The notes: generated by a model not told the origin, from the letters alone. Counted from the first letter of the stretch, positions 9,337-19,095 are shown. The stretch: DNA of 64,000 bases from Endobugula sp965214375 (GCA_965214375.1 OZ243947.1:2046001-2110000); one strand, 5' to 3'. Numbers and translations: made by a program.

Positions 9337-10533
9337 TCATTTCGTCTCCTTTTGCCTTGTTCTGGCTACCTCGGAAACATTTTTCAGAGGTTCGATGTTG
9401 ATGTTTTGCATATAAGCAGTAAAGGCATTGTTGTAGCGCTCAATAGGAATTAAAAACGCGTCATGTCCATAGCTGGATTCTATTTCGGTATAGGTCACCG
9501 ATTTTTTAGCATGTAACAAGGCGTTAACAATTTCACGTGAACGCTCTGGAGAGAAGCGCCAGTCAGTTGTAAACGATGCCACAAAATACTGACACTGTGC
9601 TCGTTCAAAAGCAGTAACGGCATTATTGCCATACTCGCGCGCAAGATCAAAATAATCCAGTGCTCTTGTCATCAGGATATACGTGTTAGCGTCAAAGCTG
9701 GTCGAAAAACGGGTGCCTTGATGACGTAAATAACTTTCAATTTCAAATTCTAGAGGCTCATCAATACCCTGTTGGAATGTGCCTGAACGTAGCTCTCTGC
9801 CAAACTTTTTTCCCATACCGTCATCAGATAAATAGGTAATGTGGCCAATCATGCGAGCGACCGATAAGCCTTGATTGGGAATAGCGTTATTATCTAGATA
9901 ATTACCTTCAAAAAAGTGTGGGTCAGCCGTGATTGCTTGACGTGCAGTTTCATTAAAGGCAATGTTTTGAGCGGTCAGTTTCATTGCTGAAGCGATGATG
10001 ACACAGTGTCGTAGTTTATCTGGATATTCCAGCGACCAGCGCATGGCCTGCATGCCACCAAGACTGCCGCCAATAACGGCTGCCCATTGTTCAATGCCAA
10101 GGACATCGCCCAGTCGTTTTTGACTTTCTACCCAGTCACGGACACGCAGAACGGGAAAGTCTTTGCCCCAAGGCTTACCTGTTGATGGGCGAATACTGGC
10201 TGGGCCAGTAGAGCCATGACAACCACCAATATTGTTAGGGCTGACGACGAAAAAACGATTGGTATCAATGGCTTTTCCGGGGCCAATATAATTGTCCCAC
10301 CAGCCGGGGTGTTGGTCTTCTTTATTGTGATAACCGGCGGCATGATGGTGGCCGGATAAGGCATGGCAAACCAACACAGCATTGTCTTTGGCATCATTTA
10401 ATGTGCCATAGGTCTCATAAACTATATCGTAGCTATCAAGACTGCGACCATTCGCCAGTTTCAATGGCTGATCGAAATGCTGTGTTTGTGGCCTAACAAG
10501 CCCGACACTGTCGCTGGGAAAGGATATGGTCAT
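9337..10533 (-). CDS. metX: Homoserine O-acyltransferase MetX
   Basis: Acylates homoserine in methionine synthesis. Alpha/beta hydrolase fold with nucleophile serine in 'GGSLGGMQ', catalytic aspartate in 'SFTTDWRFS' and histidine in 'YGHDAFL'. Gammaproteobacterial enzymes paired with MetW commonly use succinyl-CoA, so succinyltransferase activity is likely but not decided by sequence alone. Length of 398 residues is slightly long because of a C-terminal tail. Intact. Confidence 0.93.
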   Translation of the reverse strand: MTISFPSDSVGLVRPQTQHFDQPLKLANGRSLDSYDIVYETYGTLNDAKDNAVLVCHALSGHHHAAGYHNKEDQHPGWWDNYIGPGKAIDTNRFFVVSPNNIGGCHGSTGPASIRPSTGKPWGKDFPVLRVRDWVESQKRLGDVLGIEQWAAVIGGSLGGMQAMRWSLEYPDKLRHCVIIASAMKLTAQNIAFNETARQAITADPHFFEGNYLDNNAIPNQGLSVARMIGHITYLSDDGMGKKFGRELRSGTFQQGIDEPLEFEIESYLRHQGTRFSTSFDANTYILMTRALDYFDLAREYGNNAVTAFERAQCQYFVASFTTDWRFSPERSREIVNALLHAKKSVTYTEIESSYGHDAFLIPIERYNNAFTAYMQNINIEPLKNVSEVARTRQKETK

Positions 10534-10585
10534 TAAATAATGGTCTATGTTTTTTTAAAGTGGTTATTGTAATGATTTATCAATC

Positions 10586-10623
10586 TATGAGGAAGGATGT
10601 ATAGCTATACATCCTTCCTCATA
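10586..10623. repeat. 38-bp perfect palindrome with no loop
   Basis: TATGAGGAAGGATGTATAG is followed directly by its exact reverse complement, 19+19 bases without mismatch. It lies between the end of yggT and the start of metX, both on the minus strand. The stem could act as a transcript end or RNA processing site for yggT. There is no T-run, so this is not a standard terminator. Confidence 0.9.
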
Positions 10624-10641
10624 AACAATGGCGGCACTACA

Positions 10642-11181
10642 TTACGCAACAATGATTTTTAAAATATAAATCAGCAAAATGGCGATCATTATTGAGAAGT
10701 CGAGCCCTCCCATGGGGGGAAGTACGTTGCGGATTGGACGCAATACGGGTTCGGTAATGCTGCTCAGCAATGAGATAACAGGATTGTGGGTGTGTGGGGC
10801 AATCCAGCTAACAACGACAAGGATAATAAATGAGAACAAATAAATATTGAGTAATAAGTTGATCAGTTCAAAAATGGAATAAATGATAGCGGGCACCAAT
10901 GGAGCTGCTGTCCCATGGACAACATATGCCAGTGCTTCGATGGTGAGTACTTGTAGTATCAACGCTAGCAATAAGCTGGCGATATCAATGCCAAACAAAC
11001 CCGGAACTACTTTACGTAGTGGCAATAGTAACGGGTTAGTCGCTTTGACAACAAACTGTGAAAGTGGATTGTAAAAGTCGGCGCGTACCAGTTGTAATAG
11101 GAACCGTACCATGACGATGGTGATATAGATGGACGAGGCAAATGTGATTAATAGTTGTGCAATCTGTACCAATTTATCCAT
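10642..11181 (-). CDS. YggT family membrane protein
   Basis: 179 residues made of two tandem YggT units, each with hydrophobic helices and the family pattern 'NPLLLPLRKVVPG' and 'EPVLRPIRNVLPP'. In E. coli the family is linked to osmotic tolerance; its molecular role is uncertain. It sits between proC and metX in the conserved yggS-proC-yggT-metX order. Intact. Confidence 0.9.
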   Translation of the reverse strand: MDKLVQIAQLLITFASSIYITIVMVRFLLQLVRADFYNPLSQFVVKATNPLLLPLRKVVPGLFGIDIASLLLALILQVLTIEALAYVVHGTAAPLVPAIIYSIFELINLLLNIYLFSFIILVVVSWIAPHTHNPVISLLSSITEPVLRPIRNVLPPMGGLDFSIMIAILLIYILKIIVA

Positions 11182-11216
11182 GAGGGAAATAACCTTTTAA
11201 TACGTGTTAGTAACAA

Positions 11217-12044
11217 TTAACTCAATGTTTCAGACATTTCTTCAGAGCGTTCTGCACAAGCTTTCATGGCGTCAGCGACGATACTTTTCAAGCCCGCTTT
11301 TTCAAAGTGCTGCAACGCGCGTTCAGTCGTTCCTCCAGGGGAGGTCACACGGCGGCGCAATTCATCAACAGCAACATCACTGTTGCAGGCAAGTGTGGCT
11401 GCTCCCAATGCCGTTTGCAAGGTTAACTTAGCTGCACTGTTGTGATCCAAGCCTTGTTGTATGCCAGCTTCAATCATCGCTTCCATCAATAGGAAGAAGT
11501 AAGCCGGGCCGCTACCAGACACCGCGGTCACTGCGTCAATGAGTGATTCATCGGCAACCCAAGTCGTATAGCCAACGGTTTGCAAGAGTTGTTCAGCGTG
11601 TTGTTTTTGTTGGGCACTGGTATTGCTGTTGGCGTAAAGTCCGCTGGCGCCCTGTTGTACGAGTGACGGAGTGTTGGGCATACAGCGAACAATGGCTATT
11701 TCGCATGCGAGCCATTGCTGAATATGTTGACCGCTGATGCCGGCGGCAATGGAAATAATTAAGGGGCGTGTATCGCGGTTTCCGATCGTGTCTTTCAGGT
11801 CTTCAACCACAGCTTTTAATATCTGTGGTTTGATCGACAAGATAATAATATCCGCATGTCGGGAGGCTTGTTGGTTGTCTGTGGACGTTGTTATTGCAAA
11901 ATCATTATTGAGTTTGTCGAGATTGTCGGTATTGGGATCACAGGCAGTAATACGATCAGCTGGATAACCCTGCTTAACGAGTCCACCAATAATGCTGCTA
12001 GCCATATTGCCGGCACCGATAAATGTTAGAGATGCTGTTGTCAT
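11217..12044 (-). CDS. proC: Pyrroline-5-carboxylate reductase
   Basis: NAD(P)H-dependent last step of proline synthesis. N-terminal Rossmann motif 'FIGAGNMASSIIGGL'. The C-terminal signature 'LRRRVTSPGGTTERAL' and the substrate loop 'AVSGSGPAYFF' are present. Length of 275 residues is normal. Intact. Confidence 0.95.
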   Translation of the reverse strand: MTTASLTFIGAGNMASSIIGGLVKQGYPADRITACDPNTDNLDKLNNDFAITTSTDNQQASRHADIIILSIKPQILKAVVEDLKDTIGNRDTRPLIISIAAGISGQHIQQWLACEIAIVRCMPNTPSLVQQGASGLYANSNTSAQQKQHAEQLLQTVGYTTWVADESLIDAVTAVSGSGPAYFFLLMEAMIEAGIQQGLDHNSAAKLTLQTALGAATLACNSDVAVDELRRRVTSPGGTTERALQHFEKAGLKSIVADAMKACAERSEEMSETLS

Positions 12045-12063
12045 AGTATTGATAACCTAGTCG

Positions 12064-12753
12064 CTATTGTCTGGATCCAAAAATGGCGCTGCCCACTCGA
12101 ATAATGGTGGCACCTGCAGCAATGGCTGCTTCCATGTCATCTGACATGCCCATTGAGAGTGTATCCAGTTGCAGTGTTGGATTGCCTAATGACACGTGCT
12201 GCAGGGTGTTTGCGACCTTCTCGAATATTTGTTGCTGTGCTTGCAGTGTGTCCCGCTTTTCCGGAATGACCATTAAGCCACGTAGTGTGAGATTCGGCAA
12301 TATATTAATAGCGTTTGCCAACGACGGTAATTCTTCGATCGTTGTGCCTGACTTGGTATTTTCATTGTCGATGTTGAGCTGTAGGCAAATATTGAGTGGT
12401 GGTAATTCTTGCGGACGTTGTTTACTTAATCTTTCCGCAATTTTTAAGCGGTCAACACTGTGTACCCAGTAAAAATGGGCCGCAATATCTCGTGTTTTGT
12501 TCGATTGAATAGGGCCAATAAAATGCCATTCAATATCCAGTTGTCTGAGTGCTTGTTGCTTATCGCGCGCTTCTTGCAGATAATTTTCACCAAATGCACG
12601 CTGCCCAGCGTGATAAGCCTCTAGAATACGCGCCGGTGCTTGAGTTTTGCTGACAGCAAGTAGTTGTATGTCGCGGGCGTTGCGTTCAGCTTGTGCTGCG
12701 CTATGCTGAATACGTTGATGTATTTCGTGAATTTTTTCGGCAATATTGTTCAT
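12064..12753 (-). CDS. yggS: PLP homeostasis protein YggS
   Basis: Binds pyridoxal phosphate and keeps B6 vitamers balanced. The start at 12753 ('MNNIAEKIHEI') gives the usual length of about 229 residues; the longer frame adds unrelated residues that run into the divergent pilT promoter region. The PLP lysine lies in 'LLAVSKTQ'. Phosphate-binding residues are in 'LSMGMSDDMEAAI' and 'RVGSAIFG'. Intact. Confidence 0.94.
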   Translation of the reverse strand: MNNIAEKIHEIHQRIQHSAAQAERNARDIQLLAVSKTQAPARILEAYHAGQRAFGENYLQEARDKQQALRQLDIEWHFIGPIQSNKTRDIAAHFYWVHSVDRLKIAERLSKQRPQELPPLNICLQLNIDNENTKSGTTIEELPSLANAINILPNLTLRGLMVIPEKRDTLQAQQQIFEKVANTLQHVSLGNPTLQLDTLSMGMSDDMEAAIAAGATIIRVGSAIFGSRQ

Positions 12754-12846
12754 TTCGGTGGGGTAGAGTTGATTATTTTGATGTTGTACTTCATCCATCT
12801 TATCATTTTGCGGTAGGATGCACGAAATCTCATTCGGAAAAAGCCT

Positions 12847-13881
12847 ATGGATATTACAGAACTGCTTGCTTTTAGCGTCAAACAAAATGCCTCTGATTTG
12901 CATATTTCCGCTGATTTACCGCCTATGATACGTATTGATGGCGATATCCGCCGCATCAATTTGCCATCGATTGATCATAAACAGGTGCATGCACTGGTTT
13001 ATGACATTATGAGTGACAAGCAACGTAAAGATTATGAACAACACCTCGAAACCGACTTTTCTTTTGACATACCGGGATTGGCGCGTTTTCGTGTGAATGC
13101 TTACAACCATAACCGCGGTTGCGGAGCGGTGTTTCGTACCATTCCTTCTCAGGTGTTATCCATGGAAGAGTTGGGTATGGGTACGGTATTTCGTGATATT
13201 TCTGCGACGCCCAGAGGTTTGGTATTGGTGACCGGGCCAACAGGCTCCGGTAAGTCAACCACATTGGCGGCAATGATTGATTACCTTAATGAGAATCGTT
13301 ATGACCATATTCTCACGATCGAGGACCCTATCGAATTTGTCCATGAAAGTAAGAAGAGCCTCATTACCCAGCGTGAAGTTCATCGTGATACACATGGGTT
13401 TTCACAGGCTCTGCGTTCGGCATTGCGTGAAGACCCGGATATTATTTTGGTGGGTGAAATGCGTGATCTCGAAACCATTCGTTTGGCGATGAACGCAGCT
13501 GACACAGGCCATCTGTTGATGGGTACCTTGCACACCACTTCTGCGGCAAAAACTATTGATCGTGTGATTGATGTATTTCCTGCAGACGAAAAACCGATGG
13601 TGCGTTCCATGCTCGCCAACTCGCTGGAAGCGGTAGTCTCACACACCTTAATGAAGCGCATCGGTGGTGGCCGAGTAGCGGCACATGAAATTATGCGCGG
13701 CACACCGGCAATTCGTAATCTGATTCGCGAAGATAAAGTGGCACAAATGTATTCCACGATGCAAACCAGTGCCTAGATGGGCATGCAAAACATGGATCAG
13801 GGGTTGGGCATGTTGCTGGATAAAGGCTTAATTGCTCGTGAAGAAGCTAAGAAAAAAGCATTCAATCCTGACGCACTGTAA
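12847..13881 (+). pseudogene. pilT: Twitching motility ATPase PilT, interrupted by TAG near the C-terminus
   Basis: Hexameric ATPase that retracts type IV pili. Frame of 344 codons, the family length. Walker A 'GPTGSGKST', Asp box, Walker B 'IILVGEMRD', the His box 'GTLHTTSAA' and the C-terminal 'AIRNLIRE' are intact. TAG at 13774-13776 cuts the frame after 'STMQTSA'. The next 34 codons ('MGMQNMDQGLGMLLDKGLI') still match PilT C-termini. A truncated protein might fold, but the last helices would be missing. A CAG codon at this place would need one C-to-T change. It diverges from yggS. Confidence 0.88.
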
Positions 13882-13922
13882 AAGCATATTTCAATAAAAT
13901 AATACCGAATAAGGACAGATTT

Positions 13923-15068
13923 ATGGATATTCAAAAATTGCTGAGTATTATGATTGATAAATCAGCGTCCGATTTATTTATTACCGCCGATCTACCGCCA
14001 TCGATTAAAGTGCATGGTAATGTCTCTCCGTTATCCAGTACGGCATTATCGGCAGATTTAGCGCGCAAGGTTGTTCTGGGAGTGATGGATGAAAAGCAGC
14101 GTCAACAATTTGCAGAACATAAAGAATTAAACGTTGCGATTGCCGATAAAACATTGGGTCTTTTTCGTTGTAGTGCGTTTTATCAAAGAAAACAGGTGGG
14201 CATGGTGGTTCGCCGTATTGAAACTACCATCCCTACAGTGGATGAATTACACCTCCCAGCCATTATCAAAGACATGGCAACGGCTAAACGTGGTTTGAGT
14301 ATTTTTGTTGGCCCTACCGGAGCGGGGAAATCAACATCTTTGGCGGCGATGATCGGTCATCGCAATCACAACAGTCGTGGCCATATTATTTCGATTGAAG
14401 ACCCTATTGAGTTCGTTCACGAACATCGGAACTGCATTTTGACTCAGCGTGAAGTGGGTATGGATACTGAGTCTTTTGATGTTGCGCTTAAAAATACACT
14501 ACGACAAGCACCGGATGTCATTATGATTGGTGAGGTGCGTAGCCGCGAAACCATGTAGCATGCTCTTGCTTTTGCAGAAACAGGACATTTGTGTTTATGT
14601 ACTTTGCATGCAAATAATGCGAATCAGGCTTTGGATCGCATTCTGCATTTTTTTCCTGCCGATAGGCATCCACAAGTGTGGATGGATTTATATCTGAACT
14701 TAAAATCAATGGTTGACCAGCAGTTGGTACCCACCGAAAATAACGATGGTCGAATACCTTGTTTGGAGATACTGATTAATACACCACTTGTGTCTGATTT
14801 AGTTCGTAAAGGTGAAGTGCACGAATTAAAAGAGCTTATGAAAAAATCAACAGAGCAGGGAATGAGAACCTTTGATCAGAGTTTATATGCGCTGTTTGAA
14901 AAGGGTGAGATTACCTATGACGATGCTCTGGCGCATGCGGATTCCGCGAATGATTTACGTTTGATGATTAAACTGAAAACCGAAACCACAGAAGATAGTT
15001 TGGAGAGGGCGGCCGATGGATTGTCACTGGAAGGAGAGCGTAAGCCTAAAGGAATATTTGACCGCTAA
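13923..15068 (+). pseudogene. pilU: Pilus retraction ATPase PilU, interrupted by TAG
   Basis: PilT paralogue used with PilT in retraction. 381-codon frame. Walker A 'GPTGAGKST' and Walker B 'MIGEVRSRETM' precede TAG at 14556-14558. Beyond it the same frame continues 'HALAFAETGHLC', the His-box region and the C-terminus. The canonical residue at the stop position is usually glutamate, so GAG-to-TAG or CAG-to-TAG is likely. Product truncated at residue 211 would lack the His box and be inactive. It follows pilT by 41 bases. Confidence 0.88.
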
Positions 15069-15072
15069 AACA

Positions 15073-15495
15073 CTATCTGGCGGTATTTTGTTGAAACCAG
15101 ATTTCCAATATCAAGCGCGCGGCAATGGAATCGATAGGATCTTGTTGATAGTTGCCTTTGTGACCACGCTCTCTGGCTTCCTGCTTGGCATCAAATGTTG
15201 ATAAACGCTCATCCATCCATTCGACGGGCAGATTAAACCGCCCGTGTAAGCGGCGCCCGTACTTGCGCGCCCGTGCACATAAGTCACTTTCACTGCCATC
15301 CATATTTAAGGGTAATCCCACAATCAGTCGGTGCGGTTGCCACTCTTGTAGTAGTGTCGCAACGGTATTCCAGTCAGGAACGCCATCATTGGCTTTTAGC
15401 GGGGGTAATTCTTTGGCCTTATTGGTTAACGATTGCCCATAGGCAACGCCAATACTTTGTGTGCCATAGTCAAAGGCTAGGACGGTTTGAATCAT
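15073..15495 (-). CDS. ruvX: Putative pre-16S rRNA nuclease RuvX (YqgF)
   Basis: RNase H-fold protein that trims the 5' end of 16S rRNA. N-terminal 'AFDYGTQSIGVAYG' carries the first catalytic aspartate. 'VGLPLNMDGSE', 'WMDERLSTFDA' and 'DSIAARLILE' complete the family pattern. 140 residues. It is six bases downstream of yqgE and convergent with pilU. Intact although both neighbours are broken. Confidence 0.93.
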   Translation of the reverse strand: MIQTVLAFDYGTQSIGVAYGQSLTNKAKELPPLKANDGVPDWNTVATLLQEWQPHRLIVGLPLNMDGSESDLCARARKYGRRLHGRFNLPVEWMDERLSTFDAKQEARERGHKGNYQQDPIDSIAARLILEIWFQQNTAR

Positions 15496-15501
15496 AAAAA
15501 A

Positions 15502-16075
15502 TCAGGCGTGTCCTGCCTGAGAAGACAGCAGGTTAACATCAATACCCAAATGGCTGGCAGCTGATGTCCAGCGTTCCTCGACGGGTGTTTTAAAAATAAT
15601 CCGTTTGTCTGCTGGTAATGTCAGCCAGCTGTGGTCAACAATTTCCTGTTCTAGCTGCCCAGCATTCCAGCCAGCATAACCCAGGGTCACAATGGCGTTT
15701 TCAGGCCCCCGGTATTGAGCAATATCCTGCAAGATATCAATAGAGCCTGTTAGGCTGATATCATCGGAAACTTGCAGTGTTGACGTCCAGTCTTTATCGC
15801 TTGAATGCAGAACAAAACCAAGTTCTTTCTGGACCGGGCCACCAATGATTAGGGGCGAGCTATCGTCATAATCGGTATTGAGTTTGAGTTGACTGAATAG
15901 CTGACTATACGACATATTAGCGCTTTGGTTAATCACAAGTCCCATGGCGCCGCCTTGATTGTGCTCAGAAATCTTGATTGTGCTCACAAATATAGGTGAC
16001 GGATTGCGAAAAGCGAGGGTCTGCCAAACCCGGCATGGCAATTAAAAAATGATTTTTCAGTGAATGATGACTCAT
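15502..16075 (-). pseudogene. YqgE/AlgH protein, frameshifted by a 19-bp tandem duplication
   Basis: The frame starts at ATG 16075 and reads 'HFLIAMPGLADPRFSQSV', the YqgE N-terminus, up to 'YICEHNQDF' and a TGA. The rest of the protein lies in another frame from 'SEHNQGGAMGLVINQS' to 'LLSSQAGHA'. A 19-base unit at 15954-15972 is repeated at 15973-15991 with one mismatch. Removing one copy restores a 184-codon frame, the usual length. Partner ruvX is intact. The family role is poorly known; AlgH has been linked to alginate regulation in Pseudomonas. Confidence 0.88.
15954..15991. repeat. 19-bp tandem duplication inside yqgE
   Basis: CTTGATTGTGCTCAGAAAT is followed directly by CTTGATTGTGCTCACAAAT (18 of 19 identical). 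Because 19 is not a multiple of three it shifts the yqgE frame. It is a simple replication-slippage type lesion. Confidence 0.93.
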
Positions 16076-16169
16076 AGGTTCCTAGTCTACCTGAAACGGC
16101 ACCAGTGTACAGGTTTTATTGGTTGTTTTTTTGTTCAGAATTATTGTGTGTATGAAGCGGTATTCAGGA

Positions 16170-17078
16170 TTACTGAGAAGTACTCAAGCCGCTGATATTA
16201 AAATGCCAAGTGCGGATAATTACTAGGTGTTCGTAATCTTTGCGAATATCTGGCGGGAATGCCTTAAAGGGAGAGGCTTGCCGCACAATTTGTTGAGCGG
16301 CGCGGTCAAAAATAGCATGGCCGGAGCTGCGTTTGAGGTTAACTTCGACAATAGAGCCGTCGAAGTTAATAACGACCTCCAGTCTGAGTTGGCCGGTCAG
16401 TTTGCGGTTTAACGCTTCTTTGGGGAAGTTTTCATGACCAATCGCTTCGATTGTTTGTGTCCAATCGTTTAGATAAGCGGCCTCGCTGGAGGCCTTGGTA
16501 GACACCGAGGTTAAAATGCGTTGCCGGGGGATTTTGGCATAGGTTTGTCGTTGTATCGCCAGTTTTGCGCGTAAACTGGCTATTTTGGTGCTAATAGCCT
16601 CAACATCTTCCAAATCTTGGCCGGATTTTACATCTTGCTTTTCATCCGGTTGTTTGGCGTTATTCACTTGAGTATTGGCTTGTGTGCTGGCAATAATTCG
16701 GTTTTCATCGGTTTTGGCAACGGCATGTTTACGCTTTTCGGTGATCAATGTGTCGTTGATGGTGCGGCTGTCAAATGGAGGTGGGATAACGTCGGTGGTG
16801 ATTTCGCGGGCTTCCTGCTGGCTACCGCTGCCAATTTGATTGGATTCGGCAAGAAAGTCTGCCTCTTCGGGGGCCTTATTGGATGTATGTGTTGCTAAGG
16901 TGACCGTAACGCTGGGTGCATTTTCGCTGGCTTTGCTGTTATCAAAGTGAACGCCAAAGATAATCAGGCCATGAATAGCGATCGCTAAAAATGCAGTAAA
17001 ACTTAAACGGTCGGTGCTGGATGTCGCCACTGTGTCGGCGGTTTTAGAAGCGATAACCGTTGACGTGTCCTGCCTCAT
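16170..17078 (-). CDS. TonB-like energy transducer
   Basis: Couples the proton motive force to an outer-membrane or envelope process. One N-terminal membrane helix ('LAIAIHGLIIFGVHF'), a long variable periplasmic linker, and a C-terminal TonB domain ('LTGQLRLEVVINFDGSIV' and 'IRTWHF'). The position next to gshB and pilG matches tonB3 of P. aeruginosa, which is needed for twitching there. It is intact while the pilus genes around it are broken, so it may serve another process here. 302 residues. Confidence 0.83.
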   Translation of the reverse strand: MRQDTSTVIASKTADTVATSSTDRLSFTAFLAIAIHGLIIFGVHFDNSKASENAPSVTVTLATHTSNKAPEEADFLAESNQIGSGSQQEAREITTDVIPPPFDSRTINDTLITEKRKHAVAKTDENRIIASTQANTQVNNAKQPDEKQDVKSGQDLEDVEAISTKIASLRAKLAIQRQTYAKIPRQRILTSVSTKASSEAAYLNDWTQTIEAIGHENFPKEALNRKLTGQLRLEVVINFDGSIVEVNLKRSSGHAIFDRAAQQIVRQASPFKAFPPDIRKDYEHLVIIRTWHFNISGLSTSQ

Positions 17079-17085
17079 ACTGGTG

Positions 17086-18033
17086 TTATGACTCCAGTTT
17101 GCGGCTAATGGCGTTCAGCAGTCTGCCACCAATATCCGTATTGTAGGCGCGGTCAATTTCGCGGGCACAGGTAGGGCTAGTCACGTTGATTTCGGTCAGA
17201 TAATCACCAATCACATCCAGTCCAACAAAAAGTAAGCCTTTCTCTACCAGTGTTGCTGCAACTTGTTCTGCAATCCAATAATCTCTTTCAGACAACGGTT
17301 GTGGGTGTCCGCTACCGCCAGCGGCCAGATTGCCACGGGTTTCGCCTGCGGCGGGGATGCGGGCCAGACAGTAGGGTACTGGTTCGCCATCAATCACTAG
17401 AATGCGCTTGTCGCCATTACGTATGTCAGGAATAAACTGCTGCGCCATAATCATTTGGCCGCTGCTGGTCAGTGTTTCCAGAATCACGCCAAGGTTAGGA
17501 TCATCGGGTTTACAGCGAAAAATACTGCTTCCACCCATACCGTCTAGGGGTTTGAATATCACGTCGCCATAGTGTGTATGAAAATGACGCAGATGATCGC
17601 TGTCGCGGCTGACGGTTAACGGCGGACAGCATTGAGGAAATTGTGTGGCAAACAGCTTTTCATTGCAGTCACGAAGGCTGCGGGGGTCGTTAACAACCAG
17701 TGCGCCCTGTCGTGCGGCTGCCTCCAGAATAAAGGTGGTTTGTAAAAACGAGACATCAAAAGGAGGGTCTTGACGCATTAAAATCACGTCTATGTCTCCC
17801 AGATTACGTGTTTCTCTTTCACCTAAATCGTACCAGTGTTCCGCATTATCAAAGACCTGAAGGATTCTACCGTAGCCCTTGGCGATATCCTGTTCCAAAA
17901 ATAAGTGCTCTTGCTCGAAATAGATTAATCCCCAGCCTCGTGACGATGCTGCCTGCAGTAAGGACAGGCTGGTGTCTTTATGAAAATTGATCCCGCTGAT
18001 GGGGTCCATGACAATGCCAAGTGTGATACTCAT
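17086..18033 (-). CDS. gshB: Glutathione synthetase
   Basis: ATP-grasp enzyme joining gamma-glutamylcysteine and glycine. 'VIFKPLDGMGGSSIFR' and 'QQFIPDIRNGDKRILV' are ATP-grasp loops, and the C-terminus reads 'GLDVIGDYLTEINVTSPT' as in bacterial GshB. 315 residues, normal. It is followed by tonB after 7 bases and diverges from pilG over a 265-base spacer. Intact. Confidence 0.95.
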   Translation of the reverse strand: MSITLGIVMDPISGINFHKDTSLSLLQAASSRGWGLIYFEQEHLFLEQDIAKGYGRILQVFDNAEHWYDLGERETRNLGDIDVILMRQDPPFDVSFLQTTFILEAAARQGALVVNDPRSLRDCNEKLFATQFPQCCPPLTVSRDSDHLRHFHTHYGDVIFKPLDGMGGSSIFRCKPDDPNLGVILETLTSSGQMIMAQQFIPDIRNGDKRILVIDGEPVPYCLARIPAAGETRGNLAAGGSGHPQPLSERDYWIAEQVAATLVEKGLLFVGLDVIGDYLTEINVTSPTCAREIDRAYNTDIGGRLLNAISRKLES

Positions 18034-18298
18034 AGGGAGTTTTGACCTTAACCATTAATGCTGTTGATACCAGGCGAGAGTCTACAGGATAAAACTATTT
18101 TTATCAGTCTCAATAGCGACATAGATGATACTCTTAACGGGAAATATCAAATTTATAAAGTCAAATATGGGTATATGATAACTTCTGTGTTACAAAAGGG
18201 TGTATTTTTGCCCGAAGAATGGATGCGCTGTATGAAAAGCAGTAATCATTCATGGGTAAATCATATAATAATTAAATGAGTAGAGGATTGAGCTTGAT

Positions 18299-18676
18299 AT
18301 GAGTGTTGCTCTGGAAAACCTCAAAGTAATGGTGATTGACGATAGTAAGACCATTCGTCGTACCGCAGAAACCCTGTTGGCTAAGGCAGGGTGCGAAGTA
18401 GTGACCGCAACGGATGGCTTTGATGCATTAGCAAAAATTGCAGATTGTCGGCCAGATATTATCTTTGTTGATATTATGATGCCACGCTTGGATGGTTATC
18501 AGACGTGTGCGTTAATCAAAAATAACAGTGAATTTAAGTCAACGCCGGTCATTATGTTGTCGAGTAAGGATGGCTTGTTTGACAAGGCCAAAGGCCGTAT
18601 TGTAGGCCCTGATCAATATTTGACCAATCCGTTCAGTAAAACTGAATTGTTAGGTGCTATTGAAGAGCATGTGTAA
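18299..18676 (+). CDS. pilG: Twitching response regulator PilG with invariant Lys replaced
   Basis: Single-domain receiver that signals from ChpA to the pilus motors. 'VMVIDDSKTIRR' holds the acidic pocket and 'IIFVDIMMPRLDGYQT' the phosphorylated aspartate. The frame is open over 125 residues but two conserved sites differ: 'GRIVGPDQYLTNPF' has Asn (codon 110, 18626-18628) where receivers have the invariant Lys of the KP pair, and Pro where PilG has Ser. Loss of that lysine usually blocks the phosphorylation-induced switch. Start of the pilGHIJK-chpABC operon. Probably non-functional or relaxed. Confidence 0.9.
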   Translation: MSVALENLKVMVIDDSKTIRRTAETLLAKAGCEVVTATDGFDALAKIADCRPDIIFVDIMMPRLDGYQTCALIKNNSEFKSTPVIMLSSKDGLFDKAKGRIVGPDQYLTNPFSKTELLGAIEEHV

Positions 18677-18708
18677 GTGATTTAGATCAAAGAGGTAAGT
18701 AGATAAGT

Positions 18709-19071
18709 ATGTTAAGTGTATTAATCATTGATGATTCCCCGACAGAGGTATATAAGCTAACCACTATTTTGGAAAAGAATGGTTATGCCGTCGAAGTTGC
18801 TGAAATGGGTGAGCAGGGTTTGGATATGGCAAAGAAGAATCCGCCCGATCTGATTTGGATGGATGTTGTTATGCCGGGATTGAATGGTTTTCAAGCGACT
18901 CGCCAACTCAGCAAGGCGCCAGAAACAGCAGGTGTCCCAGTGATTATCGTCTCTACTAAAGATCAGGCAACCGATAAAGTCTGGGGTATGCGTCAAGGTG
19001 CGCGCGCCTATCTGGTAAAACCGATTGCCGAGACACAATTGCTCAGTGCAATTAACGAGGCGCTATCCTAA
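18709..19071 (+). CDS. pilH: Twitching response regulator PilH
   Basis: Second CheY-like receiver of the Pil-Chp system. 'LIIDDSPTEVYKL', 'IWMDVVMPGLNGFQATRQL' and 'IIVSTKDQATDKVWG' match PilH closely, and the lysine of 'YLVKPI' is retained. 120 residues. It follows pilG by 32 bases. Frame intact. Confidence 0.92.
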   Translation: MLSVLIIDDSPTEVYKLTTILEKNGYAVEVAEMGEQGLDMAKKNPPDLIWMDVVMPGLNGFQATRQLSKAPETAGVPVIIVSTKDQATDKVWGMRQGARAYLVKPIAETQLLSAINEALS

Positions 19072-19095
19072 TCATTATGATAGTCGAGGTATGAT

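Noticed and set aside
10534..10641. SAM riboswitch upstream of metX
   Set aside because: No conserved SAM-riboswitch core is visible; only the 38-bp palindrome is present.
18058..18279. 73-codon open frame between gshB and pilG
   Set aside because: No Shine-Dalgarno site, no recognisable similarity; it occupies the pilG upstream region and is most likely non-coding.
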